The notes under the pieces were generated by a model. It was not told the DNA's origin, did not search any database, and worked only from the letters and a program-made list of their open reading frames with translations. The translations under genes were made by a program, and so were the position numbers. A stretch of 13,945 nucleotides of DNA, from the NCBI GenBank assembly GCA_017534025.1, contig JAFWDF010000082.1:1-13945 (forward strand), in the 5' to 3' direction. Shown piece after piece: positions 6,775 through 12,998 of this stretch; the stretch's first letter is position 1; every line of letters starts with the position of its first letter. This DNA comes from Bacillota bacterium (lineage in GTDB: Bacteria; Bacillota; Clostridia; Peptostreptococcales; Anaerovoracaceae).

Positions 6775-7866
6775 TTACTGCAGAATTTCCCGCACCGCCC
6801 TCAGCAGCGCGTCCATCTCCTCCGGCGTACCGATGGTGATCCGCAGCCGGTCATTGATACGCGGCTTGTCAAAATAACGTACCAGCACCCCTTTTTCCCG
6901 AAGCTGCAGGAATACGTCCTTCGCCGGAACCGCCGCCGGCTTCACAAACAGGAAATTGGAACAGGACGGGATCACATCGAAGCCCATTTCCTGCAGGCTG
7001 CGCGCGGTTTCTTCCCGGGTGGACATGATCCGCTGCCGGGTCTCCTCAAAATACGCCCGGTCTTCGAACGCCGCTTTCGCCGCCGCAATGGCGAGCCGGT
7101 CCACCGGATATGAATTAAACGTGTCCTTGACCGTATGCAGCACCCGGATCAGTTCCGGACAGCCGATTGCCAGCCCGACACGCATCCCGGCCAGCTGCCG
7201 GGACTTGGACAGCGTCTGGACCACAAGCAGATTATCATATCTGCCGACCAGTCCGGCCGCGCTTTCACTGCCGAAATCCACATAGGCCTCATCCACGACA
7301 ACGAGACGGTCCCGGTTTCCTTCCAGAATGCGGACGATCTCTGCCAACGGAAGCCCTCTTCCGGTTGGCGCGTTCGGATTGCAGAGGATAATACCCCCGA
7401 CAGAGTCCTCCAGATTCAGATAATCCTCCGTCCGGACCGAAAAGTCTTCTGCCAGCGGAATCGTTTCATACGGCACTTCGAAGAGTGAAAGAAACGACGG
7501 ATAGAAGCTGTAGGTGATGTCGGCGAATACAATCTTCTTCCCGGTAAAGAAGGCCGGACACAGCAGGGACAGCACCTCATCCGATCCGTTGCCGGCGAAA
7601 AAGAAGTCCCGGTCCATGGCTTCACGGCCGGTCAGCCCGAACACCTCATTAAAATATGCCGCTGCCGCGTCCCGCACCGCGTCCGCCTGCGGATCCGGAT
7701 ACAGGCGCAGGGAGGAAGCCTCCTCCCGAACGGCCGCAATTACCTTTTCCGACGGCGGGTACGGATTTTCGTTGGTATTCAGTTTAATGTATTTTCTGTC
7801 TTTCGGCTGCTCCCCCGGCACATAGGGCACCAGGGCAGCTGCCTGTTCACTGATAAATCTTGTCAT
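6775..7866 (-). CDS. hisC: Histidinol-phosphate aminotransferase
   Basis: This is a 363-residue PLP-dependent fold-type I aminotransferase of the HisC family, which transfers an amino group from glutamate to imidazole-acetol phosphate in histidine synthesis. Visible motifs are the N-terminal KLNTNENPYPPS (28-39), AGNGSDEV (91-98), NPNAPTG (163-169), DEAYVDF (192-198) and TLSKSRQLAGMRVG with the PLP lysine K221 and R229. Length is normal. The ATG is 12 bases past the stop of the carboxypeptidase gene and only a weak AGAAG precedes it, so translation is probably coupled to that gene. No other histidine genes are nearby. A lone hisC can also serve as an aromatic aminotransferase in tyrosine/phenylalanine synthesis, so the exact substrate is less certain than the family. 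Confidence 0.92.
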   Translation of the reverse strand: MTRFISEQAAALVPYVPGEQPKDRKYIKLNTNENPYPPSEKVIAAVREEASSLRLYPDPQADAVRDAAAAYFNEVFGLTGREAMDRDFFFAGNGSDEVLSLLCPAFFTGKKIVFADITYSFYPSFLSLFEVPYETIPLAEDFSVRTEDYLNLEDSVGGIILCNPNAPTGRGLPLAEIVRILEGNRDRLVVVDEAYVDFGSESAAGLVGRYDNLLVVQTLSKSRQLAGMRVGLAIGCPELIRVLHTVKDTFNSYPVDRLAIAAAKAAFEDRAYFEETRQRIMSTREETARSLQEMGFDVIPSCSNFLFVKPAAVPAKDVFLQLREKGVLVRYFDKPRINDRLRITIGTPEEMDALLRAVREILQ

Positions 7867-7878
7867 ATTCGTAATCTT

Positions 7879-9414
7879 CTATTTTTCGTCCCGGGAATCC
7901 TTTTTCTCAGCAGCGCGTGCCGCTCTTGCCCTTCTCTTTTCCGCCAGCGCTCTCCTGGCTTCGGCGCGCTTCCGCCGTTCTTCGGCACGGACCTGTTCCT
8001 CCACCTCGGCGGATTGCTGCGCGGCCTTCTCTTCCGCTGCCCGGGCAGCTCTGGCTCTGCGTACCTCCCGGTCCGCAGCCCGCTTCGCGATCCTGGCTTC
8101 CTGCTGCTGGCTGTTATCGGATCTTTTCTGCTTTCTCTTTACTGCCCGCTTCTTACTCGGCCGCATCATCAGGATGCCTGCGACCACAACAGCCGCCAGG
8201 AATAATAACAGAACAAAGAACAGTTTGCTCAGCAGAGATTCCTTGAACGAATCCACCAGTTTGCGGAATCCGGATTCCTTCACCTCATCCGCGGTATATA
8301 CAGGATACGTTGCCACTTCTTCTGCATTTTTGGTTAATGTTAATGTCCCTGCTTCGGTTCCCGCCGGCAGCGGCGCCACCAGATCATCTTTGGTTTTTAC
8401 GGTCCAGGCATAATCTTCGATAGAAGCTTTCCCGCCTTTTTCCACGCACGCAACAACCGGCTTGTTCACCGTATAGTCCACTTTTCCGCCGTTCTTCACG
8501 TACACTTTATCGATCAGTGTTCCCTCTTTGAGAATCCGCAGGCCCTCATACTTATCGAAGACCGCATCCAGCAGACGGATGGCATCCGGGAACTGTTCCT
8601 CCTGGGTGGAATGCATGGTGACGGTGATTACGTCCAGATTATCCTTGGACGCGTATTCCACCAGGCAGGAACCGGCCGCCATAGTGTACCCGGTTTTTCC
8701 GCAGATCAGGTAATCGTATTTGTACGGGCGGGTTTCCCCGTCCACTTCCAGTTCGCTGTCATCCCACAGAAGCCGGTTGGAATTCTCCACCAGACGCGCT
8801 TCCGTATACCAGGTAGGCGCCATAACATATTCCTTTGTGGACATGATTTCCAGGAACGTAGGATTATTTACAGCCGCCTTCATGATCAGTGCCAGGTCAT
8901 ACGGCGTAGTATAATGCAGATCGTCGGTCAGGCCGTTCGGCGTAACAAAATTGGAATTGACCGCGCCGATCTCCTTAGCCTTCTCGTTCATCATCTTTGC
9001 GAACTCTTCCACACTGCCGGCGCAGGCATCCGCCAGCGCGATGGCCGCGTCATTGGTCGACTTCAGAAGCAGCCCGTACAGCATGTCGATCACCGTAATC
9101 TGTTCGCCTTCCTTCAGCTCCAGGCTGCTGCCCTCGATGCCCACCGCATCCGGGCCGACCGTAACCACATCATCCAGGTTCATGTTTTCCAGGACCACCA
9201 GCGCCGTCAGGACTTTGGTGGTACTTGCCGGATGCATGCTGGTATTCATATTTTTATCATAAAGGACCTCTGTCGTATTGGCGTCGATGGCGACTGCGCC
9301 CGTAGCGGACAGATTAAGCTCGTCCATGCCGATCTGCGCGTACGCCGTTCCCGCCGGTACGGCCAGCGATACCATTAACATCACCGTAAGTAAAATTGCA
9401 TGTAGTCTTTTCAC
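7879..9414 (-). CDS. D-alanyl-D-alanine carboxypeptidase (PBP5/DacF class) with long cytosolic tail
   Basis: This low-molecular-weight penicillin-binding protein removes the terminal D-Ala from peptidoglycan stem peptides at the outer membrane face. It has 511 residues from a GTG start with GGAGG 7 bases upstream. A signal peptide (1-26, cleavage likely after AYA) precedes a serine peptidase S11 domain with STTK (S64, K67), STN (119-121) and KTG (240-242), all intact. A PBP5 C-terminal-type beta domain (about 290-375) and one transmembrane helix (about 398-417) follow. Classical PBP5 ends in an amphipathic helix; here a true transmembrane segment is followed by 94 residues very rich in Arg, Lys, Glu and Ala, predicted to be cytosolic and helical or coiled coil. 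The first of two genes with hisC. Resembles the dacF/dacA group; the exact paralogue cannot be told. Confidence 0.92.
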   Translation of the reverse strand: MKRLHAILLTVMLMVSLAVPAGTAYAQIGMDELNLSATGAVAIDANTTEVLYDKNMNTSMHPASTTKVLTALVVLENMNLDDVVTVGPDAVGIEGSSLELKEGEQITVIDMLYGLLLKSTNDAAIALADACAGSVEEFAKMMNEKAKEIGAVNSNFVTPNGLTDDLHYTTPYDLALIMKAAVNNPTFLEIMSTKEYVMAPTWYTEARLVENSNRLLWDDSELEVDGETRPYKYDYLICGKTGYTMAAGSCLVEYASKDNLDVITVTMHSTQEEQFPDAIRLLDAVFDKYEGLRILKEGTLIDKVYVKNGGKVDYTVNKPVVACVEKGGKASIEDYAWTVKTKDDLVAPLPAGTEAGTLTLTKNAEEVATYPVYTADEVKESGFRKLVDSFKESLLSKLFFVLLLFLAAVVVAGILMMRPSKKRAVKRKQKRSDNSQQQEARIAKRAADREVRRARAARAAEEKAAQQSAEVEEQVRAEERRKRAEARRALAEKRRARAARAAEKKDSRDEK

Positions 9415-9421
9415 AAAGGTG

Positions 9422-9426
9422 CCTCC
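9422..9426 (-). promoter_or_regulatory. Ribosome binding site that sets the carboxypeptidase GTG start
   Basis: GGAGG on the minus strand lies 7 bases before the GTG at 9414, and the resulting protein opens directly with a basic n-region and hydrophobic signal peptide, which supports this non-ATG start. Confidence 0.8.
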
Positions 9427-9471
9427 TCTTCTTTCAGTAATTCATCGGATTGTTGCCGCAATGCAATCTAA

Positions 9472-9480
9472 AGTATATCA
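9472..9480 (-). promoter_or_regulatory. Extended -10 promoter of the carboxypeptidase-hisC unit
   Basis: The minus strand reads TGATATACT, an extended -10 element with the hexamer TATACT at 9477-9472. No good -35 is found at 16-18 bases. Transcription would begin near 9465, about 50 bases before the GTG start. Confidence 0.5.
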
Positions 9481-9589
9481 CGAGCGGCCATTATCTTGAC
9501 CAATAAAATGAAAAACTTAATCGGTTCGTAATATTCCCGTCCAGCCATCCTATCAACCACATCTTCTCCGAAAAATACATTTTCCCGCC

Positions 9590-9618
9590 TTGCAACACGT
9601 TTCATAAGGATTTATAAT
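9590..9618 (+). promoter_or_regulatory. Promoter of serC-serA
   Basis: TTGCAA (9590-9595) and a perfect TATAAT (9613-9618) are 17 bases apart. Transcription would begin near 9625 and leave a leader of about 90 bases before the serC ATG. The ribosome binding site is AGAGG (9703-9707). Confidence 0.75.
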
Positions 9619-9632
9619 ATCATGGTTAGCAT

Positions 9633-9700
9633 ACAAAAATCTTTGTTAGTTTTTTAACATTGCCTTTCAGCGTTCAATAGATGTTCCGGCAGCCCCGGAA
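9633..9700 (+). promoter_or_regulatory. Structured leader of serC
   Basis: The leader holds ACAAA/TTTGT (9633-9637 with 9642-9646), TGTTA/TAACA (9644-9648 with 9655-9659) and TTCCGG/CCGGAA (9684-9689 with 9695-9700). The first two share bases 9644-9646 and exclude each other; the first is followed by a six-T run. The third ends 2 bases before the ribosome binding site. The stems are short, so a regulatory role is conjecture. Confidence 0.3.
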
Positions 9701-9715
9701 AAAGAGGTATTATTC

Positions 9716-10798
9716 ATGAGCAGAGTATTTAATTTTTCAGCCGGTCCTTCCGTTCTTCCGATGGAAGTACTGCTCGAAGCGCAGGCCGACCTGATCGACT
9801 ATAAAGGATGCGGCATGTCCGTGATGGAAATGAGCCACCGCTCGCAGATGTTCCAGGACATCATCGATACAGCGGAAGCCGATCTGCGGGACCTGATGCA
9901 GATTCCGGACAACTATAAAGTGCTGTTCCTGCAGGGCGGCGGCACGCTGCAGTTTTCCATGGTGCCGCTGAATCTGCTGTCCGGCAGCGGAAAGGCGGAT
10001 TATATCGTCACCGGGCAGTGGGCACGCAAGGCATACCAGGAAGCGAAAAAATTCGGGGATATCGCTGCCGCGGCATCTTCCGAAGACAGCAATTTCACCT
10101 TCATTCCGAAGGTCGGCCGGGATGCGTTCCGTCCGGACGCCGACTACGTGTACATTACCACGAACAACACGATCTATGGCAGCCGGTTCAATTACATCCC
10201 GGACTGCGGGGATATTACACTGGTTGCGGACCAGTCTTCGAATTTTCTCTCGGAAGTTTACAACGTGGAAGATTTCGGCCTGATCTGGGCCGGGGCGCAG
10301 AAAAATGTCGGTCCGGCGGGTGTGACCATCGTGATCGTCCGCGACGACCTCATCGGACACGCACCGGAAAACACGCCGATTTACCTGGATTACAAGATCC
10401 ATGCGGACAAGGGATCCATGTACAATACTCCGCCATGCTTCTCCATTTATATGGCCGGGCTGACATTCCAGTGGATCAAACGGAACGGCGGCGTCGCCGG
10501 CATCGAGCAGCACAATCTCGAACAGGCGAAAAAACTGTACGATACCATTGACAACAGCAAGCTCTTCTCCTGCCCGGTGGAAACTGAAGACCGCTCCCGT
10601 ATGAACGTGGTATTCGTAACCGGCGATAAGGAACTGGACAAAAAGTTTGTGGCGGAATCCAAGGCTGCCGGCCTGCTCAACCTGGGCGGCCACCGCAGTG
10701 TGGGCGGCATGCGGGCCAGCATCTACAACGCAATGCCGGATGAAGGCATCGATACGCTCATCGCGTTCATGAAAAAATTTGAAATGGAAAACAAATAG
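9716..10798 (+). CDS. serC: Phosphoserine aminotransferase
   Basis: SerC converts 3-phosphohydroxypyruvate and glutamate to phosphoserine, the second step of serine synthesis, and may also act in pyridoxal phosphate synthesis. The 360-residue class V (fold type I) aminotransferase has the normal length. It opens with the typical VFNFSAGPSVLP and shows EMSHRS (38-43), GGGTLQF (74-80), W102 in the cofactor pocket, D172 in VADQSSNF, and WAGAQKNVGPAG with the PLP lysine K196. HRSVGGMRASIYNA near the end is the usual substrate-arginine region. It is the first gene of a two-gene operon, with serA 44 bases downstream on the same strand. A clear promoter lies about 100 bases upstream. Confidence 0.96.
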   Translation: MSRVFNFSAGPSVLPMEVLLEAQADLIDYKGCGMSVMEMSHRSQMFQDIIDTAEADLRDLMQIPDNYKVLFLQGGGTLQFSMVPLNLLSGSGKADYIVTGQWARKAYQEAKKFGDIAAAASSEDSNFTFIPKVGRDAFRPDADYVYITTNNTIYGSRFNYIPDCGDITLVADQSSNFLSEVYNVEDFGLIWAGAQKNVGPAGVTIVIVRDDLIGHAPENTPIYLDYKIHADKGSMYNTPPCFSIYMAGLTFQWIKRNGGVAGIEQHNLEQAKKLYDTIDNSKLFSCPVETEDRSRMNVVFVTGDKELDKKFVAESKAAGLLNLGGHRSVGGMRASIYNAMPDEGIDTLIAFMKKFEMENK

Positions 10799-10842
10799 TA
10801 TTACTTTCGTAATGATCATCATTGAGGAAAAACAGCAGAATT

Positions 10843-12003
10843 ATGTACAATATCGCAACGCTTAACAAGATTTCACCGATCGGTCTGAATGACCTGACCG
10901 ACGATTATAAAATCATTGATAATACTGATGACGCCCACGGCATCATCGTTCGCAGCCAGAACATGAAGGACATGGATTTCTCCGACGATCTGCTCTGTAT
11001 CGCCAGAGCCGGCGTAGGCGTGAACAATATTCCGGTCGACCGCTGCGCGGAAAAAGGCATCGTGGTCTTCAACACCCCCGGCGGAAACGCCAACGCCGTA
11101 AAGGAAATGGTCATCGCTTCCCTGGTCATCGGATCCCGCAATCTGTTCGCGGCTTCCGAATGGGCGCGCAGCCTGGAACCCGGCGAACTGAGCGTCGCCA
11201 AACAGGTGGAAAAGGGCAAGAGCCAGTTCAAGGGTACGGAAATCAAGGACCGCACCGTAGGCATCATCGGGCTGGGCGGCATCGGCGGCCTGGTAGCCAA
11301 CGCCTGCGTCCATCTGGGCATGAATGTCATCGGCTACGACCGGTACCTTTCGGTAAAGAATGCGCTGCACCTGTCCAAGCACCTGAAGGTGGTGGACAAG
11401 GTTGCCGACATGCTCCCGCTGGTGGATTTCCTCACCGTACACGTGCATGCCAATGACGAAACCAACGGCATGATCAACGAAGATATTTTTAATGAGATCA
11501 AGCAGGGCGCTATTCTGCTGAATTTCTCCAGAGCGTCTATCGTAGACGTCCCGTCTCTGCGCATTGCGCTGGAACACGGCGTAATTTCCAGATATGTAAC
11601 GGATTTCCCTGATGAGGACAGTCTGTCCCTGCCGAACACCATTGTAACACCGCACCTGGGCGCTTCTACAGATGAGGCCGAGGACAACTGCGCGCGGATG
11701 GCGGTGGACGAACTGATGGACTTCATCGAAAACGGAAACATTACCAATTCCGTGACCATTCCGAACGTGAACATGGGCAGATGCCGCGCGGCCAGCCGGA
11801 TCTCCCTGTTCCACAAAAACATTCCGAACATGATCGGGCGGATTACCGGCGCGGTCAGCGAGCTGAACATCAGCGACATGACCAACCGCAGCTGCTCCGA
11901 ATATGCTTATACGCTGCTGGATCTGGATTCCCCGATCTCCGAAGAGGCCGTCGGCATCCTGAAAAACATCGAAGGCATGATCCGGGTCAGAGTGATCAAA
12001 TAA
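10843..12003 (+). CDS. serA: D-3-phosphoglycerate dehydrogenase
   Basis: SerA oxidises 3-phosphoglycerate to 3-phosphohydroxypyruvate with NAD+, the first step of serine synthesis, and feeds SerC upstream. The 386-residue protein has the D-2-hydroxyacid dehydrogenase fold: RAGVGVNNIP (55-64), the NAD fingerprint GLGGIG (143-148) with D166 ending the second strand, NFSRAS with catalytic R230, an acidic DFPDED segment and TPHLGAST with catalytic H271. A C-terminal ACT domain (about 320-386, NMIGRITGAVSELNISDM) suggests serine feedback control; there is no extra intervening domain as in the long PGDH forms. The frame opens with TTG at 10822, but the ATG at 10843 matches the family start. Its GAGG (10824-10827) is rather far away (15 bases), hinting at coupling to serC or weaker initiation. 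A strong terminator follows. Confidence 0.95.
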   Translation: MYNIATLNKISPIGLNDLTDDYKIIDNTDDAHGIIVRSQNMKDMDFSDDLLCIARAGVGVNNIPVDRCAEKGIVVFNTPGGNANAVKEMVIASLVIGSRNLFAASEWARSLEPGELSVAKQVEKGKSQFKGTEIKDRTVGIIGLGGIGGLVANACVHLGMNVIGYDRYLSVKNALHLSKHLKVVDKVADMLPLVDFLTVHVHANDETNGMINEDIFNEIKQGAILLNFSRASIVDVPSLRIALEHGVISRYVTDFPDEDSLSLPNTIVTPHLGASTDEAEDNCARMAVDELMDFIENGNITNSVTIPNVNMGRCRAASRISLFHKNIPNMIGRITGAVSELNISDMTNRSCSEYAYTLLDLDSPISEEAVGILKNIEGMIRVRVIK

Positions 12004-12067
12004 GATTGTGTGAACCGGCAACTCCGGCCGCAGTTTTCACAAGTGTCAGATCAGGGCAAATAAATAA

Positions 12068-12116
12068 AGCAGCCTGCGTCAGGACGTACTGTCCGTGATG
12101 CAGGCTGCTGTTTTTT
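12068..12116 (+). terminator. Long terminator after serA, probably bidirectional
   Basis: A 10-bp stem AGCAGCCTGC/GCAGGCTGCT (12068-12077 with 12100-12109) continues inward through paired TCA/TGA and GGAC/GTCC with one bulged G to a GTACT loop. TTTTTT (12111-12116) follows on the + strand. Read on the minus strand it is followed by TTTATTTATTT, so it can also end transcripts of the convergent HTH gene. Confidence 0.93.
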
Positions 12117-12155
12117 ATGAAATTATTTAATTTGGAATGAGCGTCCGGACTATTC

Positions 12156-12920
12156 CTATCTCTTTTTGTAAAGAAGAAGCTCCGGATTTTCACCCTCATT
12201 CTCATATGCAGAAACGAGGATGAATTCCATATTTGCGATCACACCGAAATACAGGCCTTCCTTTATCTCCGACTCCAGCTGATTTCCCAGATAAGTCTTC
12301 TGATCATCCAGGAATTTTACCATGATCCCGCCGGGCAGCCGGTATTCCAGATTCACATCTCTGCCCGCCAGCGCATTCAGATGCTGCAGCTCCGGCATGC
12401 CTTCAACCGGAAGGGCATTGATTTCCTCTATCAGCTGCTGCTTAAATGCCGCAAATTCTCCGTGGTCGCTGAGTTCTTCGTACCGCTTCCAGTAATCCAG
12501 CTTCGGCAGCATTTCTTTCATATAGGAGCGGGCCTGCTCTTCGGAAAACCCTTCCTGCACCATGTGAGGCACACATACGCGGATCAGGTCATCCATATCG
12601 CTGTATGTGTAAGTGCCGTCCGCATAGCACCACTGGCAGTATTCCTCATTGAGCGTACCGTCCTTATTCCGCCCGATGAACGCATCCTCCAGCGGCATCC
12701 CGCAGCACTGGCAGACCAGCTGCCGCGGCGATCCGAGAAGCGTGTTGATCGACACATTAAATTCCTTTGACAGGATACGCAGCGTGTCCGTATTCGGCTG
12801 CGTGTCTCCGTTTTCCCAGCGGCTGACAGCCTGTCTGGTCACCATCACGCGCTCCGCCATCTGATCCTGCGTCAGGCCGTTCTTCTCCCGCAGCGTTTTC
12901 AGTATATCTTTCGTTTCCAT
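12156..12920 (-). CDS. XRE-family HTH regulator with zinc ribbon
   Basis: This 254-residue protein has three parts. Residues about 5-62 are a Cro/C1-type helix-turn-helix (LREKNGLTQDQMAERVMVTR, QAVSRWENGDTQPN). Residues about 70-150 begin with a putative zinc ribbon: C70-x-C72-C73 and C95-x-x-C98 in CQCCGMPL and EYCQWCYADGTY, the pattern of the zf-ribbon_2 family. Residues about 175-254 form a beta-rich C-terminal domain (LPGGIMVKFLDDQKTYL, GVIANMEFILVSAYE) that I do not recognise by name. The HTH makes DNA binding likely; the ribbon may be structural, metal-sensing or redox-sensing. GGAGG lies 7 bases before the ATG. The gene stands alone between the serA terminator and the aminotransferase, with its own promoter holding a short inverted repeat that could allow autoregulation. 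Targets are unknown. Confidence 0.88.
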   Translation of the reverse strand: METKDILKTLREKNGLTQDQMAERVMVTRQAVSRWENGDTQPNTDTLRILSKEFNVSINTLLGSPRQLVCQCCGMPLEDAFIGRNKDGTLNEEYCQWCYADGTYTYSDMDDLIRVCVPHMVQEGFSEEQARSYMKEMLPKLDYWKRYEELSDHGEFAAFKQQLIEEINALPVEGMPELQHLNALAGRDVNLEYRLPGGIMVKFLDDQKTYLGNQLESEIKEGLYFGVIANMEFILVSAYENEGENPELLLYKKR

Positions 12921-12949
12921 GCAAACACCTCCCGCATTCTTCTGCCTGT

Positions 12950-12978
12950 ATTATGCTCCACGGAGGTCCTGCCTGCAA
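12950..12978 (-). promoter_or_regulatory. Promoter of the HTH/zinc ribbon gene, with possible operator
   Basis: On the minus strand TTGCAG (12978-12973) and CATAAT (12955-12950) are 17 bases apart, and transcription would begin about 24 bases before the ATG. The spacer contains CTCCGTGGAG (12965-12956), a 4+2+4 inverted repeat ending right at the -10 box, a placement that would suit an operator. It is short enough to occur by chance. Confidence 0.55.
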
Positions 12979-12998
12979 GCAACTGGCTGTTGCGCCGC

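Larger units (their letters stand above)
9415..9715. other. Divergent intergenic region, carboxypeptidase / serC
   Basis: These 301 bases hold no gene. They are noticeably more AT-rich than the flanking coding DNA and contain an extended -10 promoter facing left (9472-9480), a consensus-like promoter facing right (9590-9618), about 110 bases between them with no recognisable element, and the serC leader with three small inverted repeats. No riboswitch or T-box core motif was recognised. Confidence 0.7.

Noticed and set aside
8611..9378. A 255-codon + strand frame opposite the carboxypeptidase
   Set aside because: Composition and position are those of a reverse-complement shadow; the opposite strand has intact catalytic motifs.
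9625..9715. A T-box or other riboswitch controlling serC-serA
   Set aside because: The conserved T-box core and other familiar riboswitch cores are absent, and the leader of about 90 bases is too short for most of them.
9737..12021. Long antisense open frames opposite serC (361 codons) and serA (382 codons)
   Set aside because: Both mirror strongly conserved genes, are rich in His/Arg/Val/Phe as expected of reverse-frame shadows, and lack domain motifs or initiation signals.
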